From Blautia glucerasea (GTDB lineage Bacteria > Bacillota > Clostridia > Lachnospirales > Lachnospiraceae), in assembly GCF_020537505.1 (NCBI RefSeq), contig NZ_JAJBMO010000012.1:33377-97376 (forward strand): a stretch of 64,000 nt of DNA, read 5' to 3'. Below the pieces are notes generated by a model that ran no database searches, had not been told where the DNA came from, and was given only the letters and a program-made list of their open reading frames with translations. Positions 50,676 to 59,104 of this stretch are shown in pieces. Each line of letters starts with the position of its first letter. Within the stretch, counting starts at the first letter, position 1. Made by a program: the position numbers and the translations under genes.

Positions 50676-51347
50676 TTAAAATATTTCACAATAATCCTTA
50701 TCTATAATATACCGCATTCCTCCCTTAAGGCAAGTCCTTTCCTGGTTTTCTATGAATAACGCCTGTATTTCCTGATATATTATTTCTTTTATCAACTCCT
50801 GCATCTGCTCATCAGTTAAATAGCTTCTCAGATTAACAAAAGCAAACAGCCTCACCCCCAACACATTCACTGCATTTTTTATGTAACTACATAAGCGTTC
50901 GAAAAAAAAATCTTCCGAATCCTCTATTTTTACATCCATCATCTTCAACAAGCCAGAAATATCCATTTCATCGTTGAACTGTAAAATATGATTCGTATTT
51001 TCCTCCAATTGCAAAATATACTCCTGAATACGCTGTGTAAGTTCTAATGTCTTCGTATACATTTCCTCTGCTCGTGACACTTCGCCCAATTCAGCATACA
51101 ACTTATTTAATATTTTTCTGCCATTTAAATCTACAGCAAAAGGATCCGTTATAATTTCTACTTCTCTTGCCAAATCTACTTCTTTATCTCTATCAGACAA
51201 CACAAACCGTCCCTCTCGCTTCTCGCATTGTCCATAGAGTTCCTGCAAATATCCAGAAAACAAAGCTGGCGATTCAATGATCCATTCAGAAAATTCTTTC
51301 CCCTCTTTTAAAATTTCACCTGTAAGCTCAGTATGAACAAGTTTCAC
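50676..51347 (-). CDS. csn2: Csn2, type II-A adaptation protein
   Basis: A 223-residue protein with the features of Csn2, the ring-forming double-stranded-DNA-end binding protein required for spacer capture in type II-A systems. It opens MKLVHTELTGEILKEGKEFSEWIIESPALFSGYLQELYGQ; the KILNKLYAELGEV and helical TLELTQRIQEYILQLEENT segments fit the family, and the C-terminus contains NVLGVRLFAFVNLRSYLTDEQMQELIKEI. It fits the shorter Csn2 class. Its ATG overlaps the cas2 stop by four bases and it ends next to the leader. Its presence fixes the subtype as II-A. Confidence 0.9.
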   Translation of the reverse strand: MKLVHTELTGEILKEGKEFSEWIIESPALFSGYLQELYGQCEKREGRFVLSDRDKEVDLAREVEIITDPFAVDLNGRKILNKLYAELGEVSRAEEMYTKTLELTQRIQEYILQLEENTNHILQFNDEMDISGLLKMMDVKIEDSEDFFFERLCSYIKNAVNVLGVRLFAFVNLRSYLTDEQMQELIKEIIYQEIQALFIENQERTCLKGGMRYIIDKDYCEIF

Positions 51348-51649
51348 AAAATCACCAGCCTTTCATCACTGTCCAGAACCTCACTTTTCAGTTCCCCAAT
51401 AATAATATCCATCTTAGAATACTGTTTTTCCGTCACAGTCAATAATTGAACCAGTCCTTCCTGTGGTTTATTCCTATGAACATTATCTATAATGGCATTT
51501 ACAGCGGTTCCATTCAGCGCGAGTTTGCAATACACAGATTCCTGCAACATAATAAAACCATTCTTTAGTAGGAATTTTCTGAATTTCGAATATGTTCTCC
51601 TGTTTTCACTTGTCACTACAGGTAAGTCAAAAAAGACTAATACTCTCAT
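51344..51649 (-). CDS. cas2: CRISPR-associated endonuclease Cas2
   Basis: A 101-residue ferredoxin-like protein that pairs with Cas1 to integrate spacers. MRVLVFFDLPVVTSENRRTYSKFRKFLLKNGFIMLQESVYCK carries the first-strand Asp (FFDLP) and the conserved RTYSKFRKFLLKNGF. The middle and end (VQLLTVTEKQYSKMDIIIGE) match Cas2 of type II loci. The ATG at 51649 starts five bases after the cas1 stop; a TTG at 51664 within cas1 is a possible alternative. Overlaps csn2 by four bases. Confidence 0.93.
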   Translation of the reverse strand: MRVLVFFDLPVVTSENRRTYSKFRKFLLKNGFIMLQESVYCKLALNGTAVNAIIDNVHRNKPQEGLVQLLTVTEKQYSKMDIIIGELKSEVLDSDERLVIL

Positions 51650-51653
51650 AAAC

Positions 51654-52529
51654 CTATAACCCAATCTTATAAAATCGAATCAGCGAACTGTCATCTTCAT
51701 TCAAAGCTTCCAGCACACTTTTACAGTAAATTTTTATGGCATTATTTACATATTGAATTCTTCCGTCAATCTGTACCTCTTGATTTAGAATGTCAACAAG
51801 CTGCATTTTCTCATCATGTTCAAATTCCAGCAATTCCATTTTACATACCTTCTTGTCCACTAAAATGCGAAACGGTTCCATAAAATCAGATGCAAGATTA
51901 AATTGATTGAACATATTATCATGAAAAATTCCAAGCTGTGTTAAATACCCATTTGCTGTAATCTCTCTGGTAAAAGCAGATAAAATAATAGAATAGCCAT
52001 AATTCAAAGCGGCATTAATGTAATTGTCCTCCGTCCTGGTAAAATCCATTCCAAAAAGAGCATTAAAATATACTTTTGCCGCATGTCCTTCACGATTTGT
52101 TTTGTCTCCCCATTCTATCTCTTCCAGATATGAAGACAACAGTTTTGATTCTTCCTTTCCTAAAATTTCCAATAGTTCCTTCTGTTTTCTTATTTTCTCT
52201 GAAACAATTTCTGTCCAGACCGCTTCCTTGGTGTTTTTCTTCCAAACAATCTGCTTTCGCACCTTATTGCTTGTATCATGGCTGCCATAATAATTCACCA
52301 GTTCACAAGACGGATTTCTCTTTTCATCGCAAAAGATTACCTTGATTTTTCTTTTTGCCAACTCTGCAATGAGACTCGTTGTTAAAGAAACAGCTGTTGA
52401 TTCTATTAAAAGTGTGGAAATCTCACTTAATATAATTTTGGTTGTAACGTCATCACTTCTCACCACCATCTGGCCCAACTGTAAATCCAGCTTTGCTCTC
52501 TTTGAAATGACAACAATTCTCCAACTCAT
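51654..52529 (-). CDS. cas1: CRISPR-associated integrase Cas1
   Basis: A 291-residue metal-dependent integrase. It has an N-terminal beta domain (SWRIVVISKRAKLDLQLGQMVVRS) and a helical catalytic domain with the expected acidic and His residues: REGHAAKVYFNALFGMDFTR with the preceding Glu region, NYGYSIILSAFTREITANGYLTQLGIFHDNMFNQFNLASDFMEPFR (His and Asp/Glu metal ligands). It overlaps the cas9 stop by four bases, so cas9-cas1-cas2-csn2 form one tightly coupled operon. Confidence 0.96.
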   Translation of the reverse strand: MSWRIVVISKRAKLDLQLGQMVVRSDDVTTKIILSEISTLLIESTAVSLTTSLIAELAKRKIKVIFCDEKRNPSCELVNYYGSHDTSNKVRKQIVWKKNTKEAVWTEIVSEKIRKQKELLEILGKEESKLLSSYLEEIEWGDKTNREGHAAKVYFNALFGMDFTRTEDNYINAALNYGYSIILSAFTREITANGYLTQLGIFHDNMFNQFNLASDFMEPFRILVDKKVCKMELLEFEHDEKMQLVDILNQEVQIDGRIQYVNNAIKIYCKSVLEALNEDDSSLIRFYKIGL

Positions 52530-55500
52530 AATTTCTGCAAATCAATCTTCTTTTCAAACATACCTGTAGGAGATTGATTTATAATAAATATATTTTTGCA
52601 GTCTGTGATATTGCTATTAATTGCCAGCGAACCTGCATTGGCCGGGCCTCCGATCAAACTTAAATTTGCATTAACGCTTTGACACTGGAACATATGAAGG
52701 ATTTCACTTAAAACAACACATTTCTCTTCCTTACTTAATCCTACAAAATTTTCTTTTTTCTCAGATAATGTTTTTACCTGCAAGGATAGTTTTTTATTGT
52801 ATATGGTATTCTGAAGTTTATATAAAAAACAATCATACAGATTTACCAATTCACTTTCAGCTATACCATCGCTTTCATATAAAATCAGATTTTTGTTTTC
52901 GCGCCTCCTCTGGACATATTTAAGCACTTTCTTCATACATTTTGTTTCACTCAATGACAGGATTAACTGATTCGCACCAGCAAAAGTTACCTGAGTTCCT
53001 TTTCTCCCTGTCAGCCACATTTTAAAACCATCAACTTCGAATAAGGTATCTGTTTTTATTTTTCTTATAAGAATTTCAGGCTCTTTCAACCCTTTTTCTT
53101 TTATCAGATACTTCTTTGCATCTTCTTCTGATTTCTCAATTTCTGCCTTAAGATATAAAGGAACATATTCTAAAGTTCGAATATCTTTTCCCTTTTTATC
53201 CCTTGATTTCACCAGCATAAAATATGCGCCAGTGGCCTTATTATACCCTCCGTATTTTTCAATATTAGAAAGTCTTTCATCACTTCCTTTAATTGGAATT
53301 TGTCCTTTCCCCTTTTTCAAGATCATCTGGTCAAATAAGCCGCCTTTTGCTTCATAAGACCTTCTTGTAACCAAAATATTATTCTTTTGCATTATTTTTC
53401 TTACAGTTACAATAGTCCCCTGGCATCCAGCTTTCCACGCAGTTTCCCCATTCCTTGTTATGTCATATTTGGAAGTGAACATTCTCTCTAAGTTATAGGT
53501 ACGTCCTGGATTATTTTTCACATACCATGCTGCATTCTTTGTGAATTTCACATAATAGGAATTTCCAACAACAATATTTAGGTAAGCGTCTTTTGCGTGA
53601 TGAAGATCATTTATTTCACGAACTTTTATCAAATCAAACTCCTGCCTGAATCGGGATACCGTTCCCGCCTTTACATAAACAATTTCAGAGTCAGGAAATG
53701 CCCTCTTTAAAATATCGGCTACTATTTTTGTTGCCTGTCTGGTTTCTACTATCTGACGCTCAATAAATCCTGCCAACTCATTCTCATCAAACGTCTCATT
53801 TCTGGTTAATCTTTTATATTTCTCTTCACTTATAAATCCACCCTCTAACAACGATTTCCAAAAACTTTGCATCTTCTTTCGAATAGCTGGCGCAATGGGA
53901 TAATTGTCTGATTTTATTTCATTCTCCACTTTTTTTACCAATACACGATTGTTTAAGCTGTCATCCATTGTTTTCGACTGTGGATAAATATGATCAATAT
54001 CGTATTTTGTATTATCCCATAACTCATCCAAATCAATAGTTTCCCCGGAATACATACACCTTCCTTTTTGGGTATAATATAAATACAATTTATCACTTCT
54101 CAAAGTTTGTTCTTCTGCATTGTTCAATTCCGATATTAACTCTTTTTCATCTTTCTGACAGCTCTTATATAATTCCTGTAACTGCTTTTTGCGTGATATA
54201 GTTCTTTTATTTTCTGCTTTTTCCCTCGCCATTTCTACAAAAACTCTATTCGGCTCCGTTCCCATAACATTACGAAGTTCTTTCACTACTTGCAAAGTCT
54301 GCCAAATCTGTCTTTTTACAGCAGGAGAAACATATAAATCCTGAATCGTTTCATAATTTAGGGAATCTGATTTTTTATCTGAATTAAACTCCTCTACTGC
54401 CTCCATAAATTTATATTTGCGGCCTAACAACTGCATCAGATTATCATTTGTTTCCCACAATGCAGTTATTATATTCCAGACTTCACCAGTTTCCGGGGCA
54501 GGAATTGTTATCTCTTCCAGAAAGTTTTTAGATAGGCGTCCCCATGCTTTATAGGACAATGTACAAATAGCTTTCATCTGTCCTGCTGATAACTCTGGAA
54601 AACGTTTGCTTAATCTTTGTTTTAACAGCTTCTTATCGTCTCCAAACAGTACAATATTAAGAATTATTTCTTCTTTTTCCTTTAGAGTCAGATTAACACC
54701 TGTCAGCTTCTCTTTAAAATCATGATAGGATGTCAAAGTGGCTTTAAAATCTCCATCAATTCCAGTAATGTCCACATTCCTTTCGGTCAGCCCTTGTGTC
54801 ACCAGATAATTTTTTAACTTTTTTATTGTCACTTTTCGGTATCGGCAAAATACGTCTGTATAAATTCTCTGTTTCAACTCAACAGAAATGGCATTTCCAT
54901 TCAATTTCAAGTTATTCAGTTCGTTCAATACCATATATTTGCTATACAATAAAGAATCTTTTGGCAAAACATCTTCTCCGATCAGATATGTACATTTATT
55001 TGTCATTCGTCTGATAAATGCCTCTGCGCTTGCTTCCGTATCAATAATCTCATTGAAATTCCAGGGATATATTTTTCCACATTTCTGCCTTACAGCCCAG
55101 CTAAAATTGCCTCCTGTTCCCACCTTATTTCCATTTAACGGACCAACATAATATGGAATTTTAAACTCGAATAACTGGATAATTTTTTCTGTATTCTGGG
55201 CAATGAAAGGAATTTTATTTTCCATATTTTTTAATATTTTTCTTAGCTCAAACAGATGAACCTGATATGGAATTACACTGTTTTCCTTACTGACCTGCTT
55301 AGGCAAAAAAGTCTCATGCTCTATTTCATTTTCAAGATATTCTTTTATCTTTTGGTCACTTAAACATGGTAAAACATTTTTTCTTAAAAAATCATAAAAT
55401 TCAGATTGACTGCAGCATCTTTTGGCTTCCAAAGAAACCTTACGGCCATTTTTCTTTGCCATTCCAATATAAGCACAATAATTATGCAATTTTTCTTCGT

Positions 55501-56551
55501 TATCCACAAAAATCTTATTGTACTCTTGTTTTGTAAGATATTTTTTTGCAGCTGATTTTAAATAGGCAAGGTCATTCTTATGCTTTTTAAATATCTTTAC
55601 TTTGGCTTCTGATATTGATGAACTGTCACCAAGTATATCCGCCAATATAGCCCAATCGTACACAGCTTTTGCGGATTCTATAATATAAAATTGTTCTCCA
55701 AGTGTATCCGCAACTACACCGATATAGTCATCATATCCACTATCCGCAAAGGAAATTTTAGGTCTTTCGCTTTCATTAAGTTCTGTATTTCCAAAAATAT
55801 CACTTAATTTTGCTGTTCCACCTGTAATTAAAGTTATAATACCTTTTTCGCAGGCAGATTTTGCTCCTGATATTTTCACTAATCTGGTTTTCCTAGTTGA
55901 ACGGGTAATATTTTTATCTTTTAAGATTTCCTCAATTTCAGAAAGTTTTTCTTCATTTATCTCTAGTGTCCATTCAAGCTCTTCATTTCTCAGATTTTGA
56001 ACTAATGTGGTAAATGTACTGCTAAACTCTTTTATCTGACTAATATCTCCAGATAAAAGAAAATGACCTCTATGTTTCATCATATGATGAATTGCAAGAT
56101 ACACCAGACGAATATCTGGAGTTTTTTCCGTTTCCATAAGCCATTTTCTAAGATGATAGATAGTAGGAAACTCTTTATAAAAATCTTTATCCGTGTAATC
56201 CTTATCAACAAATAGGGAGTAGGGGAGTTCTGGACATTTTCCGTCCATATCTCGTTTCTCTTCTGGATAATATTTACTTTCCTTCATTCGAAGAAAAAAT
56301 CCTGGATCTACTTTAACTATTTCTTCTGCAAAAAGCTCCTGTAAAATCTGTATTCTCCAATTACGCCTGTCTAACCTTCTTCGATTTGTTCGAAACACTC
56401 TTCGTTCTTCTGCGGTAGATGCACTATCAAATAATCTTACGCCCCATAAGGCTTTTCCATACTTTTTTAATATTTTGTATTCAGAATCTGTTACCGCCCA
56501 GCCCAGAGAACCTGTTCCCATATCTAATCCTAAGAAATAATCCCTTCCCAT
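52526..56551 (-). CDS. cas9: CRISPR-associated endonuclease Cas9 (type II-A)
   Basis: RNA-guided double-strand DNA nuclease of 1341 residues. RuvC-I is YFLGLDMGTGSLGWAVTD (Asp 10), with an Arg-rich bridge helix RRVFRTNRRRLDRRNWRIQ (about 55-75). A large alpha-helical recognition lobe follows. RuvC-II is VFVEMAREKAENKR (about 772), HNH is YDIDHIYPQSKTMDDSLNNRVLV (catalytic His about 856), and RuvC-III is DLHHAKDAYLNIVVGN (about 986). The C-terminal PAM-interacting region follows, ending TGMFEKKIDLQKL. All nuclease residues appear intact. GAGGGAGGG precedes the ATG. The gene is visibly more AT-rich than the metabolic genes around it, consistent with horizontal origin of the locus. PAM unknown. 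Confidence 0.98.
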   Translation of the reverse strand: MGRDYFLGLDMGTGSLGWAVTDSEYKILKKYGKALWGVRLFDSASTAEERRVFRTNRRRLDRRNWRIQILQELFAEEIVKVDPGFFLRMKESKYYPEEKRDMDGKCPELPYSLFVDKDYTDKDFYKEFPTIYHLRKWLMETEKTPDIRLVYLAIHHMMKHRGHFLLSGDISQIKEFSSTFTTLVQNLRNEELEWTLEINEEKLSEIEEILKDKNITRSTRKTRLVKISGAKSACEKGIITLITGGTAKLSDIFGNTELNESERPKISFADSGYDDYIGVVADTLGEQFYIIESAKAVYDWAILADILGDSSSISEAKVKIFKKHKNDLAYLKSAAKKYLTKQEYNKIFVDNEEKLHNYCAYIGMAKKNGRKVSLEAKRCCSQSEFYDFLRKNVLPCLSDQKIKEYLENEIEHETFLPKQVSKENSVIPYQVHLFELRKILKNMENKIPFIAQNTEKIIQLFEFKIPYYVGPLNGNKVGTGGNFSWAVRQKCGKIYPWNFNEIIDTEASAEAFIRRMTNKCTYLIGEDVLPKDSLLYSKYMVLNELNNLKLNGNAISVELKQRIYTDVFCRYRKVTIKKLKNYLVTQGLTERNVDITGIDGDFKATLTSYHDFKEKLTGVNLTLKEKEEIILNIVLFGDDKKLLKQRLSKRFPELSAGQMKAICTLSYKAWGRLSKNFLEEITIPAPETGEVWNIITALWETNDNLMQLLGRKYKFMEAVEEFNSDKKSDSLNYETIQDLYVSPAVKRQIWQTLQVVKELRNVMGTEPNRVFVEMAREKAENKRTISRKKQLQELYKSCQKDEKELISELNNAEEQTLRSDKLYLYYTQKGRCMYSGETIDLDELWDNTKYDIDHIYPQSKTMDDSLNNRVLVKKVENEIKSDNYPIAPAIRKKMQSFWKSLLEGGFISEEKYKRLTRNETFDENELAGFIERQIVETRQATKIVADILKRAFPDSEIVYVKAGTVSRFRQEFDLIKVREINDLHHAKDAYLNIVVGNSYYVKFTKNAAWYVKNNPGRTYNLERMFTSKYDITRNGETAWKAGCQGTIVTVRKIMQKNNILVTRRSYEAKGGLFDQMILKKGKGQIPIKGSDERLSNIEKYGGYNKATGAYFMLVKSRDKKGKDIRTLEYVPLYLKAEIEKSEEDAKKYLIKEKGLKEPEILIRKIKTDTLFEVDGFKMWLTGRKGTQVTFAGANQLILSLSETKCMKKVLKYVQRRRENKNLILYESDGIAESELVNLYDCFLYKLQNTIYNKKLSLQVKTLSEKKENFVGLSKEEKCVVLSEILHMFQCQSVNANLSLIGGPANAGSLAINSNITDCKNIFIINQSPTGMFEKKIDLQKL

Positions 56552-56573
56552 AAAGCCCTCCCTCTATTTTATC

Positions 56574-56602
56574 TTGACTTTTCGCTGCCAGATTATTATA
56601 CT
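56574..56602 (+). promoter_or_regulatory. tracrRNA promoter, overlapping a likely cas9 -10
   Basis: TTGACT (56574-56579), 17 bases, TATACT (56597-56602): a near-consensus promoter pointing to the + strand, with start near 56609. On the minus strand the same bases give TATAAT (56595-56600), the best -10 for cas9, whose -35 would fall inside the anti-repeat. Confidence 0.82.
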
Positions 56603-56608
56603 GAAAAT

Positions 56609-56724
56609 AGTTTAGTACCATACTAAATTTACATCATAAGTTCAAATAAGAATTTATTCAAATCGTCACATTACGTGACTCCACAGTGTGTGGGATAGAG
56701 AAGTCTGGATATCCAGGCTTTTTT
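56609..56724 (+). ncRNA. tracrRNA
   Basis: An RNA of about 116 nt transcribed away from cas9. Anti-repeat at 56610-56647: relative to the crRNA repeat it allows UUUGA, then (after a bulge) AUGAUGUAAA, an internal loop, GUAUGGUACU and AAAC to pair. Downstream hairpins: AAATAA/TTATT (56644-56660), nexus-like GTCAC/GTGAC (56665-56679), CCACA/TGTGG (56681-56693), and a terminator AGTCTGGAT/ATCCAGGCT (56702-56719) followed by five to six T. Order and structure match type II tracrRNAs, and the promoter is at the right distance. Exact ends are predicted. Confidence 0.9.
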
Positions 56725-56962
56725 ATTTAATCCTTAATATTTAAGATAGCATTGTTTTTGTCTATTTTCAACATATTCTGTACGTATTTTCTTCTTTTAT
56801 TGTTTATTTTTTGTTTTGAACAGCTATATTTTTCCTATAAGCCAAAGAAAGCCCTCAGAGTCACTCTGAGAGCCTTCGGCTTGCTTTTATAAAATTTTGC
56901 CTAAACTTTTAACAGTTTACGTATTAATACCTTTCATCGTGATTTGTTTCCCTTACTTAAAT
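56725..56962. other. AT-rich spacer with terminator of the Rpn-family gene
   Basis: Mostly featureless AT-rich DNA. CTCAGAG (56854-56860) pairs with CTCTGAG (56864-56870), inside an AAGCC/GGCTT-type stem (about 56846-56884), and is followed on the minus strand by CTTTCTTT. It lies about 90 bases past the stop of the Rpn-family gene. Confidence 0.6.
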
Positions 56963-57976
56963 TTAGTTTTCAGTTACATTTGCTCGTTTTTCAAGTTCTC
57001 TTTTTAATCTTTGAATTTCTAATTCAGCCGCATCCGCTCGTTCTTTTTCCGCATCTGCCCGTTTTTTTTCCGCATCAGCTCGTTCTCTTTCTCTCTGCGT
57101 ATTTCGTCTTTCAGCCTGGATGTCCATTTTCTCCATGTTTTCAAACAGATAACCCATTCCACGACCTCCAATCTCACCCATCATCTCTCTTGCCTCATCC
57201 ACGGGCACATTCATCTTTATTAGTAGAGTCCATAAAATCTTCTTGTAAATTTCTTTTATCGCTTCCGGCGCATTGCTGTAAATGGAGTTGACAAGCTCCT
57301 CGGATACCTTTCGGAAATTCTCGCAATCCTCCGGCGTTTGTATTTTATTAATTAGCATAACTAGAGACATCTCGTCTCGCTTCATACTAAGTTCTTCATT
57401 TGTATATTGATTGACACTCACTACCTCATAGGAAAAATCCGGGATATATTTTTCCATCTGTTCCGCAAATTCAATCCGATCTTTCAGATGAAAATCAACT
57501 GTCCACTTCCTGGTTCCTTCATAATAAACAATAGGAACAATCAGTGGATACCGAAAATTCTTCCGCTTGCTGCTATCCGCATCCTTCTTATTCTGCATCT
57601 CTTTGTAATCCTGCCAGATTACTGTCATGTATCGGAGAAGCTGCATTGCAACATCATAATCGATGTCGCTTTTATGTTCGATCAGGGAAATCACATAGAC
57701 TTCCTTTTTCAGTGTTCCATCCGCATCCCGAATGTATACCTTCTTAATGGTATCTGCCTCATATTCTACACCAAGAAATGCCCGGTATTTGCTAGATACA
57801 TCCCTAATATCTTCCGGTCTGACATTGGCAAACAGGGGAATGTTTGTATAATTTCTCAAAAACTGGCTGGCAAGCGTATCGTTTTTGAAGATCTCCCGAC
57901 TGTTCACATCTCTTGTATGCAGTTCAGGATGGTAAGCAGTATCTCTTTTTCTTTTGTTCTGTGTCTTTCTGCTCAT
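56963..57976 (-). CDS. Rpn-family recombination-promoting nuclease / PD-(D/E)XK transposase-like protein
   Basis: A 337-residue protein of the Rpn/transposase_31 group, PD-(D/E)XK-fold DNA endonucleases that promote recombination. Core: HTRDVNSREIFKNDTLASQFLRNYTNI, then a putative active site across FLGVEYEADTIKKVYIRDADGTLKKEVYVISLIEHKSDIDYDVAMQLLRYM, in which the EHKS lysine and acidic neighbours fit the PDDEXK pattern. RYPLIVPIVYYEGTRKWTV follows. The C-terminal tail is a charged coiled coil with near-repeats of ADAEK(K/E)RAD. Good AAGGAGG site before the ATG. No terminal inverted repeats were found, so it is not a simple insertion sequence. It neighbours the CRISPR locus, probably by chance. 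Confidence 0.78.
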   Translation of the reverse strand: MSRKTQNKRKRDTAYHPELHTRDVNSREIFKNDTLASQFLRNYTNIPLFANVRPEDIRDVSSKYRAFLGVEYEADTIKKVYIRDADGTLKKEVYVISLIEHKSDIDYDVAMQLLRYMTVIWQDYKEMQNKKDADSSKRKNFRYPLIVPIVYYEGTRKWTVDFHLKDRIEFAEQMEKYIPDFSYEVVSVNQYTNEELSMKRDEMSLVMLINKIQTPEDCENFRKVSEELVNSIYSNAPEAIKEIYKKILWTLLIKMNVPVDEAREMMGEIGGRGMGYLFENMEKMDIQAERRNTQRERERADAEKKRADAEKERADAAELEIQRLKRELEKRANVTEN

Positions 57977-58060
57977 TTTTCCTCCTTACGCAGGAAACGC
58001 TTCACAGATCAAAAGATATCTACAGATTCATAGTAGCACGCCCAAATTCAAAATACAAGA

Positions 58061-58088
58061 AGGACCTTCTGATTTCTCAGAAAGTCCT
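58061..58088 (-). terminator. Terminator of the secreted acidic protein gene
   Basis: AGGAC-TTCTGA pairs with TCAGAA-GTCCT (58061-58088, one mismatch), followed on the minus strand by TTCTTGTATTTT. It lies 25 bases past the stop. Confidence 0.65.
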
Positions 58089-58112
58089 GCATCTGCTTGT
58101 TGTTATTGAATT

Positions 58113-58886
58113 TTAGAAGTTAAATCCTACGGATTTCAGCGTTCCGTCTGAGGACTCTGCGGTTACATCCTGGGCTACTACGCCTTCCTCGGTTTCCTGG
58201 ATGTGAAGAGCACTCTGGGTTGTGTTCTCTTCTGCTGCAACATCTTTGAACTCGATGTTGATCACAACTGCTTCGTCTGGAACTTCGATCTCAGTACCGT
58301 CTACTGTGAAGGTTACATCATAGAAGGTGTACTCGTCATCTTCTGTTGTGCCAAGGTCTCTGATGGAAGCCTGTTTTGCTTCTTCGTATTTCTCGCTGCC
58401 GGCTTCAAGCTTTACAGCGTTCATTTCTGCGTTTTCTGGAAGAGCTGTCTCATCGAAAACTTTTGCGGTAATGATAACTTCCTCGTTCTCAAAACGGAAA
58501 TCGTAAGCAGCTGTAGTTTCCTCTGCCTCGCCAACCTCACCTGTTCCATCTGTAAATTCAGCTGTCTCAGCTTCTGCGGAGCCATCTGTGAATCCATCAA
58601 CAAAAGCCTCTTCTTCCTGGGCAGATTCCTCTATCTGGAACTCTTCCTGGGCTTCTTCTGCCTGAACCTCCTCAGTCTGTGTGGCTTCTGGCTGAACCTC
58701 TGTCTGAGTCTGCTCCGGCTGAACTTCTTCTACATATACAGCTTCATCACCTGCGTTAAAAGCATCCATCTCCGCAAGTGTCTCAGCATCTGTGAAACCT
58801 TCTGCGGAAGCTGCTGTATATCCAGTGGCCAGCATTGCTGCTGACATCATAACTGCCATTGCTTTTTTTAATGTATTCTTTCTCAT
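58113..58886 (-). CDS. Secreted acidic protein, possibly related to adhesin N-terminal regions
   Basis: A 257-residue exported protein. Signal peptide MRKNTLKKAMAVMMSAAMLA then TGYTAASAEG. A very acidic, low-complexity stretch (about 45-110) has repeats such as VQPEQTQTE/VQPEATQTEE and FTDG units (EGFTDAE, DGFTDGSAE, EFTDGTGE). A folded-looking C-terminal half (YDFRFENEEVIITAKVFDETALPENAEMNAVKLEAGSEKYEEA) resembles, from memory, N-terminal regions of Cna_B-type adhesins. It has no sorting signal, membrane anchor or cell-wall domain, so it is probably released or bound non-covalently. AGGAGG before ATG. It follows the adhesin gene but has its own promoter, with a terminator between. Function unknown. 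Confidence 0.75.
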   Translation of the reverse strand: MRKNTLKKAMAVMMSAAMLATGYTAASAEGFTDAETLAEMDAFNAGDEAVYVEEVQPEQTQTEVQPEATQTEEVQAEEAQEEFQIEESAQEEEAFVDGFTDGSAEAETAEFTDGTGEVGEAEETTAAYDFRFENEEVIITAKVFDETALPENAEMNAVKLEAGSEKYEEAKQASIRDLGTTEDDEYTFYDVTFTVDGTEIEVPDEAVVINIEFKDVAAEENTTQSALHIQETEEGVVAQDVTAESSDGTLKSVGFNF

Positions 58887-58948
58887 AATGGAAACCTCCT
58901 GAAATCTATTAAGCTATTTCCAAATGTAATATCCTTTAATTTAACTTC

Positions 58949-58975
58949 ATTATACCAGCAGGGCTGTTTCGTCAA
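58949..58975 (-). promoter_or_regulatory. Promoter of the secreted acidic protein gene
   Basis: TTGACG (58970-58975, minus strand), 15 bases, then extended -10 TGGTATAAT (TATAAT at 58949-58954), about 60 bases before the start. The short spacer is offset by the TGG extension. Confidence 0.6.
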
Positions 58976-59012
58976 CTCTTTCTTCGGGATGTTTTTTGAC
59001 TTTTTTTTGCAG

Positions 59013-59047
59013 AAAAAAGGCGATCCGCTTTGTGTGCGGACCGCCTT
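59013..59047 (-). terminator. Intrinsic terminator of the giant adhesin gene
   Basis: GGCGATCCGC (59019-59028) pairs with GCGGACCGCC (59036-59045), one mismatch. On the minus strand it is followed by six T. About 60 bases past the adhesin stop. Confidence 0.82.
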
Positions 59048-59104
59048 CCTTTGTACCTGCCATGTTATGGTTTCTGATCTGTCCAGAAATCTTTTCATGC
59101 CTTA

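Noticed and set aside
49684..50707. Open frames across the CRISPR array with repeated EYHTFLHHSQT or STIHFYIILK
   Set aside because: Translation of the CRISPR repeats, not proteins.
56963..57976. Rpn-family gene as a cargo transposon bringing the CRISPR locus
   Set aside because: No terminal inverted repeats or target duplications around it or around the cas genes were seen.
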